Assembly (NCBI GenBank): GCA_903858085.1
Contig: CAIOHJ010000091.1
Coordinates: forward strand, 1 to 5,108
DNA: 5,108 nt
Source of the DNA: an uncultured Chloroflexota bacterium
Lineage (GTDB): Bacteria; Chloroflexota; Anaerolineae; Caldilineales; Caldilineaceae
Direction of reading: 5' to 3'
Below the pieces are notes generated by a model. It ran no database searches and was not told the origin of the DNA. It saw only the letters and a program-made list of their open reading frames with translations. This document shows, in pieces, positions 1 through 5,108 of this stretch; positions within the stretch are counted from its first letter, which is position 1, and each line of letters begins with the position of its first letter. The position numbers and the translations under genes were made by a program.

Positions 1-71
1 CGAAAGAACACATTGAAGTTGTGGAAATCTCGCCCGGCTGCCCCCAGAATCAACACCCGCTGTGTCATCAT
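1..71 (-). CDS. N-terminus of cyclic 2,3-diphosphoglycerate synthetase-like GTPase (partial)
   Basis: Reading the minus strand from the ATG at 71-69 gives MMTQRVLILGAAGRDFHNFN followed by VFF and a partial Arg codon, where the window ends. The block LILGAAGRDFHNFNV is the characteristic N-terminal nucleotide-binding strand and loop of proteins annotated as cyclic 2,3-diphosphoglycerate synthetase or 'CPGS-like GTPase', which are normally about 440-460 residues long. Only some 5 percent of the gene is visible, so no catalytic claim can be made; in bacteria the in vivo role of these proteins is poorly defined. A purine-rich ribosome binding site (minus-strand AGAAAGG, plus-strand 79-85) lies seven bases before the first ATG and supports this start; the second ATG, immediately after it, is an alternative. 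The gene is divergent from the GH13-like gene and shares its upstream region. Family recognition from so short a piece rests on one very conserved motif. Confidence 0.8.
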   Translation of the reverse strand, partial: MMTQRVLILGAAGRDFHNFNVFF

Positions 72-78
72 ACGGCGA

Positions 79-85
79 CCTTTCT
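79..85 (-). promoter_or_regulatory. Ribosome binding site of the minus-strand GTPase gene
   Basis: The minus strand reads AGAAAGG, then TCGCCGT, then ATG. The seven-base spacing is suitable and fixes the start of the partial gene at 71. Confidence 0.6.
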
Positions 86-110
86 TGTCCAAATTTGCCC
101 GGCAGAGGGT

Positions 111-139
111 TTGCCCCTCGCTCTGTCCTATTGTATCCT
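111..139 (+). promoter_or_regulatory. Candidate sigma70-type promoter for the GH13-like gene
   Basis: TTGCCC at 111-116 and TATCCT at 134-139 are separated by 17 bases, each matching four of six consensus positions. A transcript would begin near 146, upstream of either possible start codon of the GH13-like gene. On the opposite strand, TACAAT (135-130) is a candidate -10 box for the divergent GTPase gene, although I see no good -35 box at the right distance. These are weak sequence matches only. Confidence 0.3.
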
Positions 140-140
140 A

Positions 141-166
141 GAGAACGGTCAAGTGCATGCGTTCTC
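141..166. promoter_or_regulatory. Inverted repeat, possible operator between divergent genes
   Basis: GAGAACG (141-147) and CGTTCTC (160-166) are perfect inverted arms around a 12-base centre. The dyad begins two bases after the candidate plus-strand -10 box, where a repressor could block transcription. The arm length and centre are compatible with a dimeric helix-turn-helix regulator, but no regulator gene is visible in the window. A 7-bp dyad can arise by chance, so the assignment is tentative. Confidence 0.35.
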
Positions 167-197
167 CGGTCCCAAATACCGATGCCCGATCTGAAAA

Positions 198-1361
198 GTG
201 CCGCAGCCCAACAGGCCGCAGCCAAACATGCCGCAGCCAAACATGCCGCAGCCAACAGCCCAAAACCCTGCGTTGGCAAAAACACGGATTGAAGCGCTGA
301 TGTCAGCTTCCACTGCCTGGTGGCAGACCACGATCTTCTACCAGATCGACCCACACAGTTTCCAGGAGCGCAACCAGGATGGCACCAGCGCCCTGGCGGG
401 GATTTCCCAATGGCTCGACCATATCGCCGGCCTCCACGTCGGCGCGATCGGGCTTTTGCCCCTCTCCCCCCCCCTGCTGCATGGCTCTGGCCAGAGCACT
501 GTCGACGCCAGCCACCTGCGCTTTGGGTCGCTGGAGGCCTTCGACCTGCTGCTCGCCGGCGCACATGCCCGGGGCATCAAGCTGCTGCTCGACCTCTCCT
601 CGAGCGACGGCGAGCTCCCCCCCCCTGGGTTGTCCGATCAGCTCGACTCGCTCCACTTCTGGCTTGTTCGCGGGGTCGATGGCTTCCGGCTCAACCTGCA
701 CGAATGGCTGGTCAAAGACAGCTTGCCACAAGCGACAGCACCCTTCGGCGGCCAGGATGGGGTCGGGCCACAGACCGGGTGGGCCCCGCACACAGAACTG
801 TCTGCGGGCGGCCAGCTGCGGACCTTGCCGGCCCACTTTCAGTGGATCGACGCCCCCTGGCAGGCCAGCACAGTGCGCGCCCAGGTCGACCGGTACTGTG
901 CCAGCCAGCCGCCGGACAGCTGGTCCCACTGGGCGTTGCGCAGCCACCCGCAGGAGCCGGTTCGGGTCGGCGCCGGCCAGGAGCGTGTGGCCGCCATGCT
1001 GCTGCTCACCTTGCCGGGCACCCCCCTCTGCTGTTGCGGCGACGAACAGGGGGCAGGCAGCAGCTTCTTTCGCGCCCTGGCTGCCCTGCGCCAGCCATCG
1101 CCGCCCCTCACACTCGGTACCTACCACTCGCTCGACGCCGGGCCAGAAAACATCTACGCCTATCAACGCCAACATGGCGACGAGCGCATCCTGGTCGTGC
1201 TCAACTTTGCCGACACCACCCACCGCCTCAACCTGAGCGCCGCCGCCACCGAAGCCGACATCCTGCTCAGCAGCGGCATGCAAAGCACCGGCAAAGTGCG
1301 GCTGCGTGGGCTCTACATCGTCGGCCACGAAGGGCTGATTCTGCGGCTGCGCAACCGATGA
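198..1361 (+). CDS. Degenerate GH13 (alpha-amylase family) protein, probable pseudoenzyme
   Basis: The 387-residue product aligns by eye with GH13 alpha-glucosidase/trehalose-synthase-type proteins. WWQTTIFYQIDPHSFQERN (41-59) is the first barrel strand, FGSLEAFDLLLAGAHARGIK (109-128) the helix before strand 3, HFWLVRGVDGFRLN (153-166) strand 4, RVAAMLLLTLPGTP (263-276) with GDEQG (281-285) the late barrel, and IYAYQRQHGDERILVVLNF (319-337) the C-terminal beta domain. It is shorter than the usual 500-560 residues, with the B domain and the strand 5-6 region reduced. Catalytic sites are gone: the region I Asn-His after DL (131-132) is absent, the nucleophile Asp of GFRLD is Asn166, no acid/base Glu is recognisable, and the NHD motif reads SHP (249-251). 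Hydrolysis is therefore unlikely; a binding or structural role, or early decay, is possible. No signal peptide is seen. The start is uncertain: the GTG at 198 includes a PQPN(M/R) repeat, whereas the ATG at 300 begins MSASTAWW, where family members usually start. Neither has a clear ribosome binding site. Confidence 0.75.
   Translation: MPQPNRPQPNMPQPNMPQPTAQNPALAKTRIEALMSASTAWWQTTIFYQIDPHSFQERNQDGTSALAGISQWLDHIAGLHVGAIGLLPLSPPLLHGSGQSTVDASHLRFGSLEAFDLLLAGAHARGIKLLLDLSSSDGELPPPGLSDQLDSLHFWLVRGVDGFRLNLHEWLVKDSLPQATAPFGGQDGVGPQTGWAPHTELSAGGQLRTLPAHFQWIDAPWQASTVRAQVDRYCASQPPDSWSHWALRSHPQEPVRVGAGQERVAAMLLLTLPGTPLCCCGDEQGAGSSFFRALAALRQPSPPLTLGTYHSLDAGPENIYAYQRQHGDERILVVLNFADTTHRLNLSAAATEADILLSSGMQSTGKVRLRGLYIVGHEGLILRLRNR
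201..260 (+). repeat. 15-base tandem repeat at the 5' end of the GH13-like gene
   Basis: Four consecutive 15-base units begin with CCGCAGCC, at 201, 216, 231 and 246. The second and third are identical (CCGCAGCCAAACATG), the first differs at three bases and the fourth diverges in its last third. In the GH13 frame they read PQPNR, PQPNM, PQPNM and PQPTA. Because 15 is a multiple of three, copy number can change without breaking the frame. If translation actually starts at 300, the repeat lies in the untranslated leader. Confidence 0.85.
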
Positions 1362-1435
1362 GCCGGACAACCGCCAAGCACAAACGATCCCCCTGCGACC
1401 ACACGCCAGAATTCTGCTTGATTCTTGCAAGACTT

Positions 1436-1463
1436 TTGGACAAAGTTGCACGATACTTATACA
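1436..1463 (+). promoter_or_regulatory. Candidate promoter for the secreted glycosidase gene
   Basis: The 188-base gap between the two glycosidase-related genes is more AT-rich than its surroundings around 1420-1465. TTGGAC (1436-1441) or the overlapping TGGACA (1437-1442) could serve as a -35 box, with TATACA (1458-1463) as the -10 box after 15-16 bases. The transcript would have a leader of about 80 bases. The gap itself suggests that the downstream gene has its own promoter. Nothing else is recognisable in 1362-1535. Confidence 0.35.
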
Positions 1464-1537
1464 AGCTGTACCCCAGACCGAAACACCGTTGTTCGATCTG
1501 TTTTTTGGCCGCCGTACACGTATTTCCTGACAGACAC

Positions 1538-1542
1538 GAGGT
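1538..1542 (+). promoter_or_regulatory. Ribosome binding site of the secreted glycosidase gene
   Basis: GAGGT lies seven bases before the ATG at 1550. This site decides the start within a frame that stays open far upstream, all the way through the opposite phase of the GH13-like gene. Confidence 0.7.
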
Positions 1543-1549
1543 AAAACCT

Positions 1550-3259
1550 ATGCATGAACCCTACACCAACTGGTTGCGCGCAGGCGCGCGCACGCTTCTG
1601 GGAGGGCTGCTGCTCGGAGCGGCGTTGCTCGGGTGGACCCGGGGCGTCTCCGCCGAGGCCAACAGCTGCCTGCCCCCCCACCAGCAGGATGCGACGCCGC
1701 CCCCTGCCCCAGCCACAGCACCAGCCCCAGCCACAGCCACCGCCCCCAACTGCCGCTACGGCGTCTCGGCATCGAGCACAGCCGCCGAAAAGATGGCCGA
1801 GATGAAGATCGGGTGGCTGGTCTCGTTTGGCCCCAGCGAGCCCGGCTGGCTGCCTGCCGGCACCGCCCACACCCCGATGATCCGGCTGAAACAGGATCGC
1901 CACGCCGACACCAATGCACGGCTCCCCACCTACACGGCAAACCCAGCGCTCACCGCCAACAGCCTCGGAAGCTTGATCGCAGCCAATCCAGGAGCTGTCT
2001 GGATCGTGGGCAACGAGGTTGACCGCGTCCAGTGGCAGGATGACCTGATGCCGGAGATCTACGCCGTGGCCTACCACGACGCCTACCAGTTCATCAAAAG
2101 CCAGGACCCGACCGCGCAGGTGGCGGTCTCGGCCCTGGTGCAGGTCTCCCCAGGTCGTTTGCAATATCTGGACAAGGTGGTGGCCGCCTATCGAGAACGT
2201 TACGGCAGCCCCATGCCGGTCGACGCCTGGACCTTCCACGCCTACATCTTCCCGGAGCGCAACGACGACTACTACACCACCGGCGAAAACGGCGAGCAGA
2301 TCCTCGACCCAGAAAGCGGCAAGCCGGTCTTTGCCTGGATCGCCAACGGGACCGACCCGGCGCTGGCGCTGAAAAAACCGTTCTGGAAACGCCCCCTGGC
2401 CGAACAGCGGGAATTGTGTGCGCGCAGCGACTACTCCTGCATCTACGAGCACGACAAGATCGACTTGTTTGCCCAACAGCTGATCGACATGCGCACCTGG
2501 ATGAAGGCCAACGGCTACCAACGAACCCCCCTGCTGCTCACCGAGTGGTCTTTGCTCTACGAATACAAAGTGGCGGAAGAGACCGGAGTCTGTTCGGTCA
2601 AAGATGAATTTGGCAACTGCTTCACCCCTGCTCGCACCACAGAATTCCTGCACAGCTCCATCCAGTACATGGAAACTGCCAGCGACCCGAACCTGGGGTA
2701 TCCGCTCGACAACAACCGGCTGGTGCAGCAGTGGTCCTGGTTTGCAATGGACGATCTGGGCGGCGGAATCTTCACCGACGGCAACCCGAGCCTGCTGGTC
2801 GACCCTGGCAGCGGGGAACTGACGCAGGCTGGCGAAGAATTCAGGGCGCTGATCGCCCAGAGCACGACCCAGCCCAATCTGGTCATCGACGAAGTGTTGG
2901 GGGGAACGGCCTCCCTCCACCCGGAGAATGGCACGGCGACAGCACAGCTCAAGGTGCGGGTGCGCAACAACGGCAACACACCGACAACCGTTCCCTTCAA
3001 GGTGGAATTCTACCGCGGCACCAACGCTGCAGATGTGATCGGCGAGAGCGTCGTGCCTGCCGGGCTGGATGGCTGTGCGGTGGTCGAGGCGGTGGCCGAG
3101 GTCACCTGGGCGGGGCTGACAGCACCGCTCAACACCTTCACGGTTGCGGTCGACCCAGACAACGCTGCAGGCTCCAGCGGCAGTGCCAGCAGCAGGCGTA
3201 CCAGCTCGTTTGTGCTGGTCGACCCCAGCGTGCTCTACCTGCCGACGCTGCTGCGCTGA
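1550..3259 (+). CDS. Secreted clan GH-A-like glycoside hydrolase with CARDB-like domain
   Basis: The product has 569 residues. A signal peptide is evident: basic residues at R10 and R14, a hydrophobic core at about 15-29, and a VSA|EA cleavage site after A35. A Pro/Ala/Thr linker follows (about 49-67). The catalytic domain (about 70-435) looks like a TIM barrel of clan GH-A (GH39/GH5/GH128-like). WIVGNE (151-156) fits strand 4 with E156 as acid/base, TFHAY (228-232) a middle strand, and LLLTEWS (328-334) strand 7 with E332 as nucleophile. QQWSWFAMDD (393-402) would be strand 8. A CARDB-like beta-sandwich follows (NLVIDEV at 443 to about 537; KVRVRNNGNTPT at 468-479). The protein ends in LVDPSVLYLPTLLR, a C-terminal tail typical of exported Chloroflexota proteins. 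It probably acts on a polysaccharide outside the membrane; the substrate and exact family cannot be read from sequence. The start is set by the ribosome binding site at 1538 and by the signal peptide. Confidence 0.8.
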   Translation: MHEPYTNWLRAGARTLLGGLLLGAALLGWTRGVSAEANSCLPPHQQDATPPPAPATAPAPATATAPNCRYGVSASSTAAEKMAEMKIGWLVSFGPSEPGWLPAGTAHTPMIRLKQDRHADTNARLPTYTANPALTANSLGSLIAANPGAVWIVGNEVDRVQWQDDLMPEIYAVAYHDAYQFIKSQDPTAQVAVSALVQVSPGRLQYLDKVVAAYRERYGSPMPVDAWTFHAYIFPERNDDYYTTGENGEQILDPESGKPVFAWIANGTDPALALKKPFWKRPLAEQRELCARSDYSCIYEHDKIDLFAQQLIDMRTWMKANGYQRTPLLLTEWSLLYEYKVAEETGVCSVKDEFGNCFTPARTTEFLHSSIQYMETASDPNLGYPLDNNRLVQQWSWFAMDDLGGGIFTDGNPSLLVDPGSGELTQAGEEFRALIAQSTTQPNLVIDEVLGGTASLHPENGTATAQLKVRVRNNGNTPTTVPFKVEFYRGTNAADVIGESVVPAGLDGCAVVEAVAEVTWAGLTAPLNTFTVAVDPDNAAGSSGSASSRRTSSFVLVDPSVLYLPTLLR

Positions 3260-3263
3260 GCAA

Positions 3264-3296
3264 ACGGGATACACCCGTCGGCAGGCGGCGGCCTGC
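3264..3296 (+). other. Tandem GC-rich hairpins after the glycosidase gene
   Basis: Two small stem-loops lie just after the stop codon: ACGGG/CCCGT (3264-3268 with 3274-3278, five-base loop) and GCAGGC/GCCTGC (3281-3286 with 3291-3296, four-base loop). No T-run follows, so they are not classic intrinsic terminators, but they could stabilise the 3' end of the message. In DNA this GC-rich, short stems of this kind can be fortuitous. Confidence 0.35.
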
Positions 3297-3369
3297 ATAC
3301 AAAGGGGGTAGAAGCTGCCAGATCCGGCTGCAACTCCTCCTGAAATGGGCCCTCTTGCACGGTTTCAAC

Positions 3370-3414
3370 GATTCGGTGCTGGCTGTGGTAGGATGTCAGC
3401 ACCGAATCATTTTT
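3370..3414 (+). terminator. Rho-independent terminator
   Basis: GATTCGGTGCTG (3370-3381) and CAGCACCGAATC (3397-3408) form a perfect 12-bp stem around a 15-base loop, followed by A and five T residues (3410-3414). On the plus strand this is a standard intrinsic terminator, about 110 bases after the glycosidase stop codon; no T-run is present in the opposite direction. It ends only 17 bases before the helicase remnant's ATG, so a transcript from upstream would stop just before that gene. A leader attenuator of the helicase gene is an alternative reading. Confidence 0.75.
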
Positions 3415-3422
3415 GAAACAAA

Positions 3423-3427
3423 GAGGG
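3423..3427 (+). promoter_or_regulatory. Ribosome binding site of the helicase remnant
   Basis: GAGGG lies four bases before the ATG at 3432, within AAAGAGGGAAGC. It favours 3432 over the in-frame ATGs at 3444 and 3453. The old translation signal has survived although the body of the gene is mostly deleted. Confidence 0.6.
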
Positions 3428-3431
3428 AAGC

Positions 3432-3952
<521 letters not shown>

Positions 3953-3963
<11 letters not shown>

Positions 3964-4132
3964 TGTGCTCCGGCTGGGGGCCGGGTCGGAGCGCAAGACC
4001 ACAGGCAGCCACTACACGCCGCGACCGCTGGTAGAATGTCTGCTCGACAGCGCACTGGAGCCGGTGGTGGCAGCGAGGCTGGACAAGGCCCACCAGGGCA
4101 GCGGACAGCGTGTCCGGTGTGGCCTGATGTAG
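3953..4132 (+). pseudogene. Adenine-N6 DNA methylase fragment (DISARM DrmMI-like)
   Basis: In the third forward phase, 3962-4132 reads IVLRLGAGSERKTTGSHYTP, then RPLVECLLDSALEPVVAARL, then DKAHQGSGQRVRCGLM and a TAG stop. The block RKTTGSHYTPRPLV (from 3992) is the hallmark just before the SAM-binding region of large N6-adenine methylases, including Eco57I-like enzymes and class 1 DISARM DrmMI. The SAM motif (DPACGSG type) and the NPPY catalytic motif that should follow are missing, and so is everything upstream, usually hundreds of residues. The piece is therefore an inactive relic of about 55 codons. It abuts the helicase remnant with no spacer, consistent with one deletion removing the end of the helicase gene and the start of the methylase gene. 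The TTG at 3953 and GTG at 3965 are possible starts, but neither has a ribosome binding site. Confidence 0.7.
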
Positions 4133-4137
4133 CATCC

Positions 4138-4160
4138 CTCAGCAGACTTCTCTGCCTGAG
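4138..4160 (+). other. Bulged hairpin after the methylase fragment
   Basis: CTCAGCAGA (4138-4146) pairs with TCTGCCTGAG (4151-4160) as a 9-bp stem with one bulged C and a CTTC tetraloop. It begins six bases after the methylase fragment's stop codon. No T-run follows, so terminator activity is doubtful. The rest of 4161-4300 is more AT-rich in places (TTGTAAAATC at 4170, GATAAAAT at 4203) and probably carries the promoter of the next gene, but no -35/-10 pair with correct spacing stands out. Confidence 0.35.
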
Positions 4161-4303
4161 CAGGTACGCTTGTAAAATCATGGCCTGGGAGTTACCCGGC
4201 GTGATAAAATTGGAATGGAGGAAGGCGGGAGCTGGCCGAGCCGGTGGAGCACCTGCATCTCTGATAGCTTCCCGAAAGGGGAACCCTGAACACATATTTT
4301 GAT

Positions 4304-4308
4304 GGAGG
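4304..4308 (+). promoter_or_regulatory. Strong ribosome binding site of the VOC gene
   Basis: GGAGG lies six bases before the ATG at 4315, an almost ideal Shine-Dalgarno sequence and the strongest in the window. Confidence 0.8.
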
Positions 4309-4314
4309 AACAAA

Positions 4315-4821
4315 ATGACAACGGTCACAAAGAACACGATTTGTCTCTGGTATGACGGAGGCGCCGAGGACGCGGCGCACTTCTATGCGGCTACCTTTCC
4401 AGACTCTTCAGTCGCCGCTGTGCATCGCGCGCCGGGTGACTATCCGTCCGGGAAGCAGGGGGATGTGTTGACAGTCCACTTCACCGTGCTGGGCATTCCA
4501 TGCCTCGGCCTCAATGGCGGGCCGGACTTCAAACACAGCGAGGCGTTTTCCTTTCAGGTTGCCACCGCTGACCAGGCCGAAACGGATCGCTATTGGAATG
4601 CGATTGTCAGCAATGGAGGACAAGAAAGCGCCTGTGGCTGGTGCAAGGACAAATGGGGGCTGTCTTGGCAGATCACGCCGTTGGCTTTGACAGAAGCCAT
4701 CGCCGATCCAGACCCCGCCGCCGCCAGGCGGGCGTTCGATGCGATGATGACGATGCAGAAGATTGACATAGCAACTATCGAGGCGGCACGCCGTGGCGAA
4801 ACGCCCCATCGGGGCGGATGA
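4315..4821 (+). CDS. PhnB-like VOC family protein (3-demethylubiquinone-9 3-methyltransferase domain)
   Basis: The 168-residue product matches the PhnB-like branch of the vicinal oxygen chelate superfamily along its whole length. NTICLWYDGGAEDAAHFYAATF (7-28) is the first beta-alpha-beta unit, AFSFQV (77-82) begins the second repeat, CGWCKDKWGLSWQITP (107-122) is the family signature, and MMTMQKIDIATIEAA (144-158) the closing helix. The length is normal for the family, which runs to about 150-170 residues. The Pfam name '3-demethylubiquinone-9 3-methyltransferase' is historical; most members have no proven activity, and no methyltransferase SAM motif is present. It is probably a small cytosolic dimer with a cup-shaped metal or ligand site. 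The start is certain from the ribosome binding site and the family's usual N-terminus. Third-position GC is visibly lower than in the two glycosidase-related genes, which could mean different ancestry. It stands alone after the decayed defence genes. Confidence 0.92.
   Translation: MTTVTKNTICLWYDGGAEDAAHFYAATFPDSSVAAVHRAPGDYPSGKQGDVLTVHFTVLGIPCLGLNGGPDFKHSEAFSFQVATADQAETDRYWNAIVSNGGQESACGWCKDKWGLSWQITPLALTEAIADPDPAAARRAFDAMMTMQKIDIATIEAARRGETPHRGG
4802..4816 (+). other. Small GC hairpin at the end of the VOC gene
   Basis: CGCCCC (4802-4807) and GGGGCG (4811-4816) form a perfect 6-bp stem around ATC, still inside the last codons and ending just before the TGA at 4819-4821. Only three T residues follow, several bases later, so it would be a weak terminator at best. 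Confidence 0.3.
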
Positions 4822-4871
4822 ATTTAGAGACGGCACGCACACGCACGACCCGCACGGAGGGCATCCCAAAG

Positions 4872-4894
4872 AGGGCGAAGTGGCACTTCGCCCT
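4872..4894. repeat. Perfect 11-bp-arm palindrome
   Basis: AGGGCGAAGTG (4872-4882) and CACTTCGCCCT (4884-4894) are perfect inverted arms around a single G. The element lies about 50 bases after the VOC gene in non-coding DNA. It could form a very stable hairpin or act as a dispersed palindromic (REP-like) element; no T-run follows on the plus strand. With one base between the arms, a DNA-binding dimer site or cruciform is as plausible as an RNA terminator. Confidence 0.7.
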
Positions 4895-4926
4895 ACAAAC
4901 ATCCCGCCCTACAGCCACCCCGCCCT
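4889..4926. repeat. 16-base direct repeat overlapping the palindrome
   Basis: CGCCCT recurs at 4889, 4905 and 4921, exactly 16 bases apart. The first two full units (CGCCCTACAAACATCC and CGCCCTACAGCCACCC) agree at 13 of 16 positions; the third keeps only the CGCCCT start. The first unit begins inside the right arm of the palindrome, so palindrome and direct repeat appear to be parts of one composite element. Confidence 0.55.
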
Positions 4927-4972
4927 GTGACACGGACATGACCGCAGCCGACCTCCAGCAGCACCTGACCAC

Positions 4973-5108
4973 ATGGAATTGGCGCTCCGACGCCAGGTGC
5001 GCAAACGCGATGCCCCCCCCAGCTTCGCTGAGCGCGTAGCCCACCGGGCCGGTGTCGCCGTGCCATCGGTGGTCCTCTCCAGCGCTTTTGGAGAGGATAC
5101 CTTTGATC
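4973..5108 (+). CDS. Unrecognised reading frame running off the window (partial)
   Basis: From the ATG at 4973 a frame stays open to the end of the window, reading MELALRRQVRKRDAPPSFAE, then RVAHRAGVAVPSVVLSSAFG and EDTFD. The phase is open from 4931. The composition (RKRDAPPSFAERVAHRAG, then a hydrophobic VPSVVLSS strand) looks protein-like, but I do not recognise a family. No ribosome binding site precedes this ATG. Another phase has a short open stretch, 4938-5039, starting MTAADLQQHLTTWNWRSDAR and ending at TAG, so a frameshift between the two, or a start elsewhere, cannot be excluded. With only 45 codons visible this remains a tentative coding call. Confidence 0.35.
   Translation, partial: MELALRRQVRKRDAPPSFAERVAHRAGVAVPSVVLSSAFGEDTFD
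5073..5097. repeat. 9-bp inverted repeat near the window end
   Basis: TCCTCTCCA (5073-5081) and TGGAGAGGA (5089-5097) are perfect inverted arms around a seven-base loop (GCGCTTT). The element lies inside the tentative partial reading frame, which makes a terminator unlikely if that frame is real and is a point against the frame if it is not. No T-run follows on the plus strand. Confidence 0.5.

Noticed and set aside
201..260. CRISPR-like repeat
   Set aside because: The units are contiguous 15-mers without spacers and form a coding tandem repeat.
303..1451. 382-codon minus-strand frame opposite the GH13-like gene
   Set aside because: It is a low-complexity Gly/Ala/Val/Gln shadow with no recognisable motif; the plus strand has clear GH13 segments.
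320..1549. Upstream extension of the secreted glycosidase frame (open from 320 for 979 codons in total)
   Set aside because: This part overlaps the GH13-like gene in another phase, gives Arg/Pro/Ala-rich nonsense, and the true start at 1550 has a ribosome binding site and signal peptide. Its openness reflects high GC.
1457..3298. 613-codon open frame on the minus strand opposite the glycosidase gene
   Set aside because: It mirrors the codon pattern of a recognised plus-strand gene, shows no family motifs, and is expected as an antisense shadow in GC-rich DNA.
4215..4289. 24-codon small gene starting MEEGGSWPSRW
   Set aside because: It has no ribosome binding site or known motif and is too short to support over chance.

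Overview
The window is GC-rich with a strong preference for G/C at third codon positions. It most likely comes from a member of the Chloroflexota, perhaps a Caldilineae- or Anaerolineae-type lineage. The best internal clue is the second gene, a secreted multidomain protein ending in VLYLPTLLR, the short 'YLP(x)xxR' tail common on exported Chloroflexota proteins. This placement is an inference.

Layout. (1) Bases 1-71, minus strand: the first 23 codons of a cyclic 2,3-diphosphoglycerate synthetase-like GTPase. (2) Bases 72-197: a divergent intergenic region with candidate promoters and a 7-bp dyad. (3) 198-1361, plus: a shrunken GH13 (alpha-amylase family) protein in which every recognisable catalytic position is replaced or missing, so it is probably a pseudoenzyme. 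(4) 1550-3259, plus: a secreted protein with a Pro/Ala linker, a clan GH-A-like TIM-barrel glycosidase domain, a CARDB-like domain and the Chloroflexota-type tail. (5) 3264-3296 and 3370-3414: hairpins, the second a good intrinsic terminator. (6) 3432-4132, plus: remains of a SNF2-type helicase gene and an adenine-N6 methylase gene, telescoped by large deletions and a one-base frameshift. The pair and its order resemble drmD-drmMI of class 1 DISARM defence. (7) 4315-4821, plus: an intact PhnB/VOC-family gene with its own strong ribosome binding site. (8) 4822-5108: a short non-coding stretch with an 11-bp-arm palindrome and a 16-nt repeat, then the start of an unrecognised reading frame that runs off the window.

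How the parts fit. The two glycosidase-related genes are adjacent and co-oriented but separated by 188 bases, so they need not form an operon. Downstream, a decayed defence locus lies between a terminator and an intact housekeeping-type gene, as expected of a degraded island. No RNA gene, CRISPR array, transposase or attachment site was found. I found no complete new system. The most notable items are the catalytically stripped GH13 protein and the fossil helicase-methylase pair.
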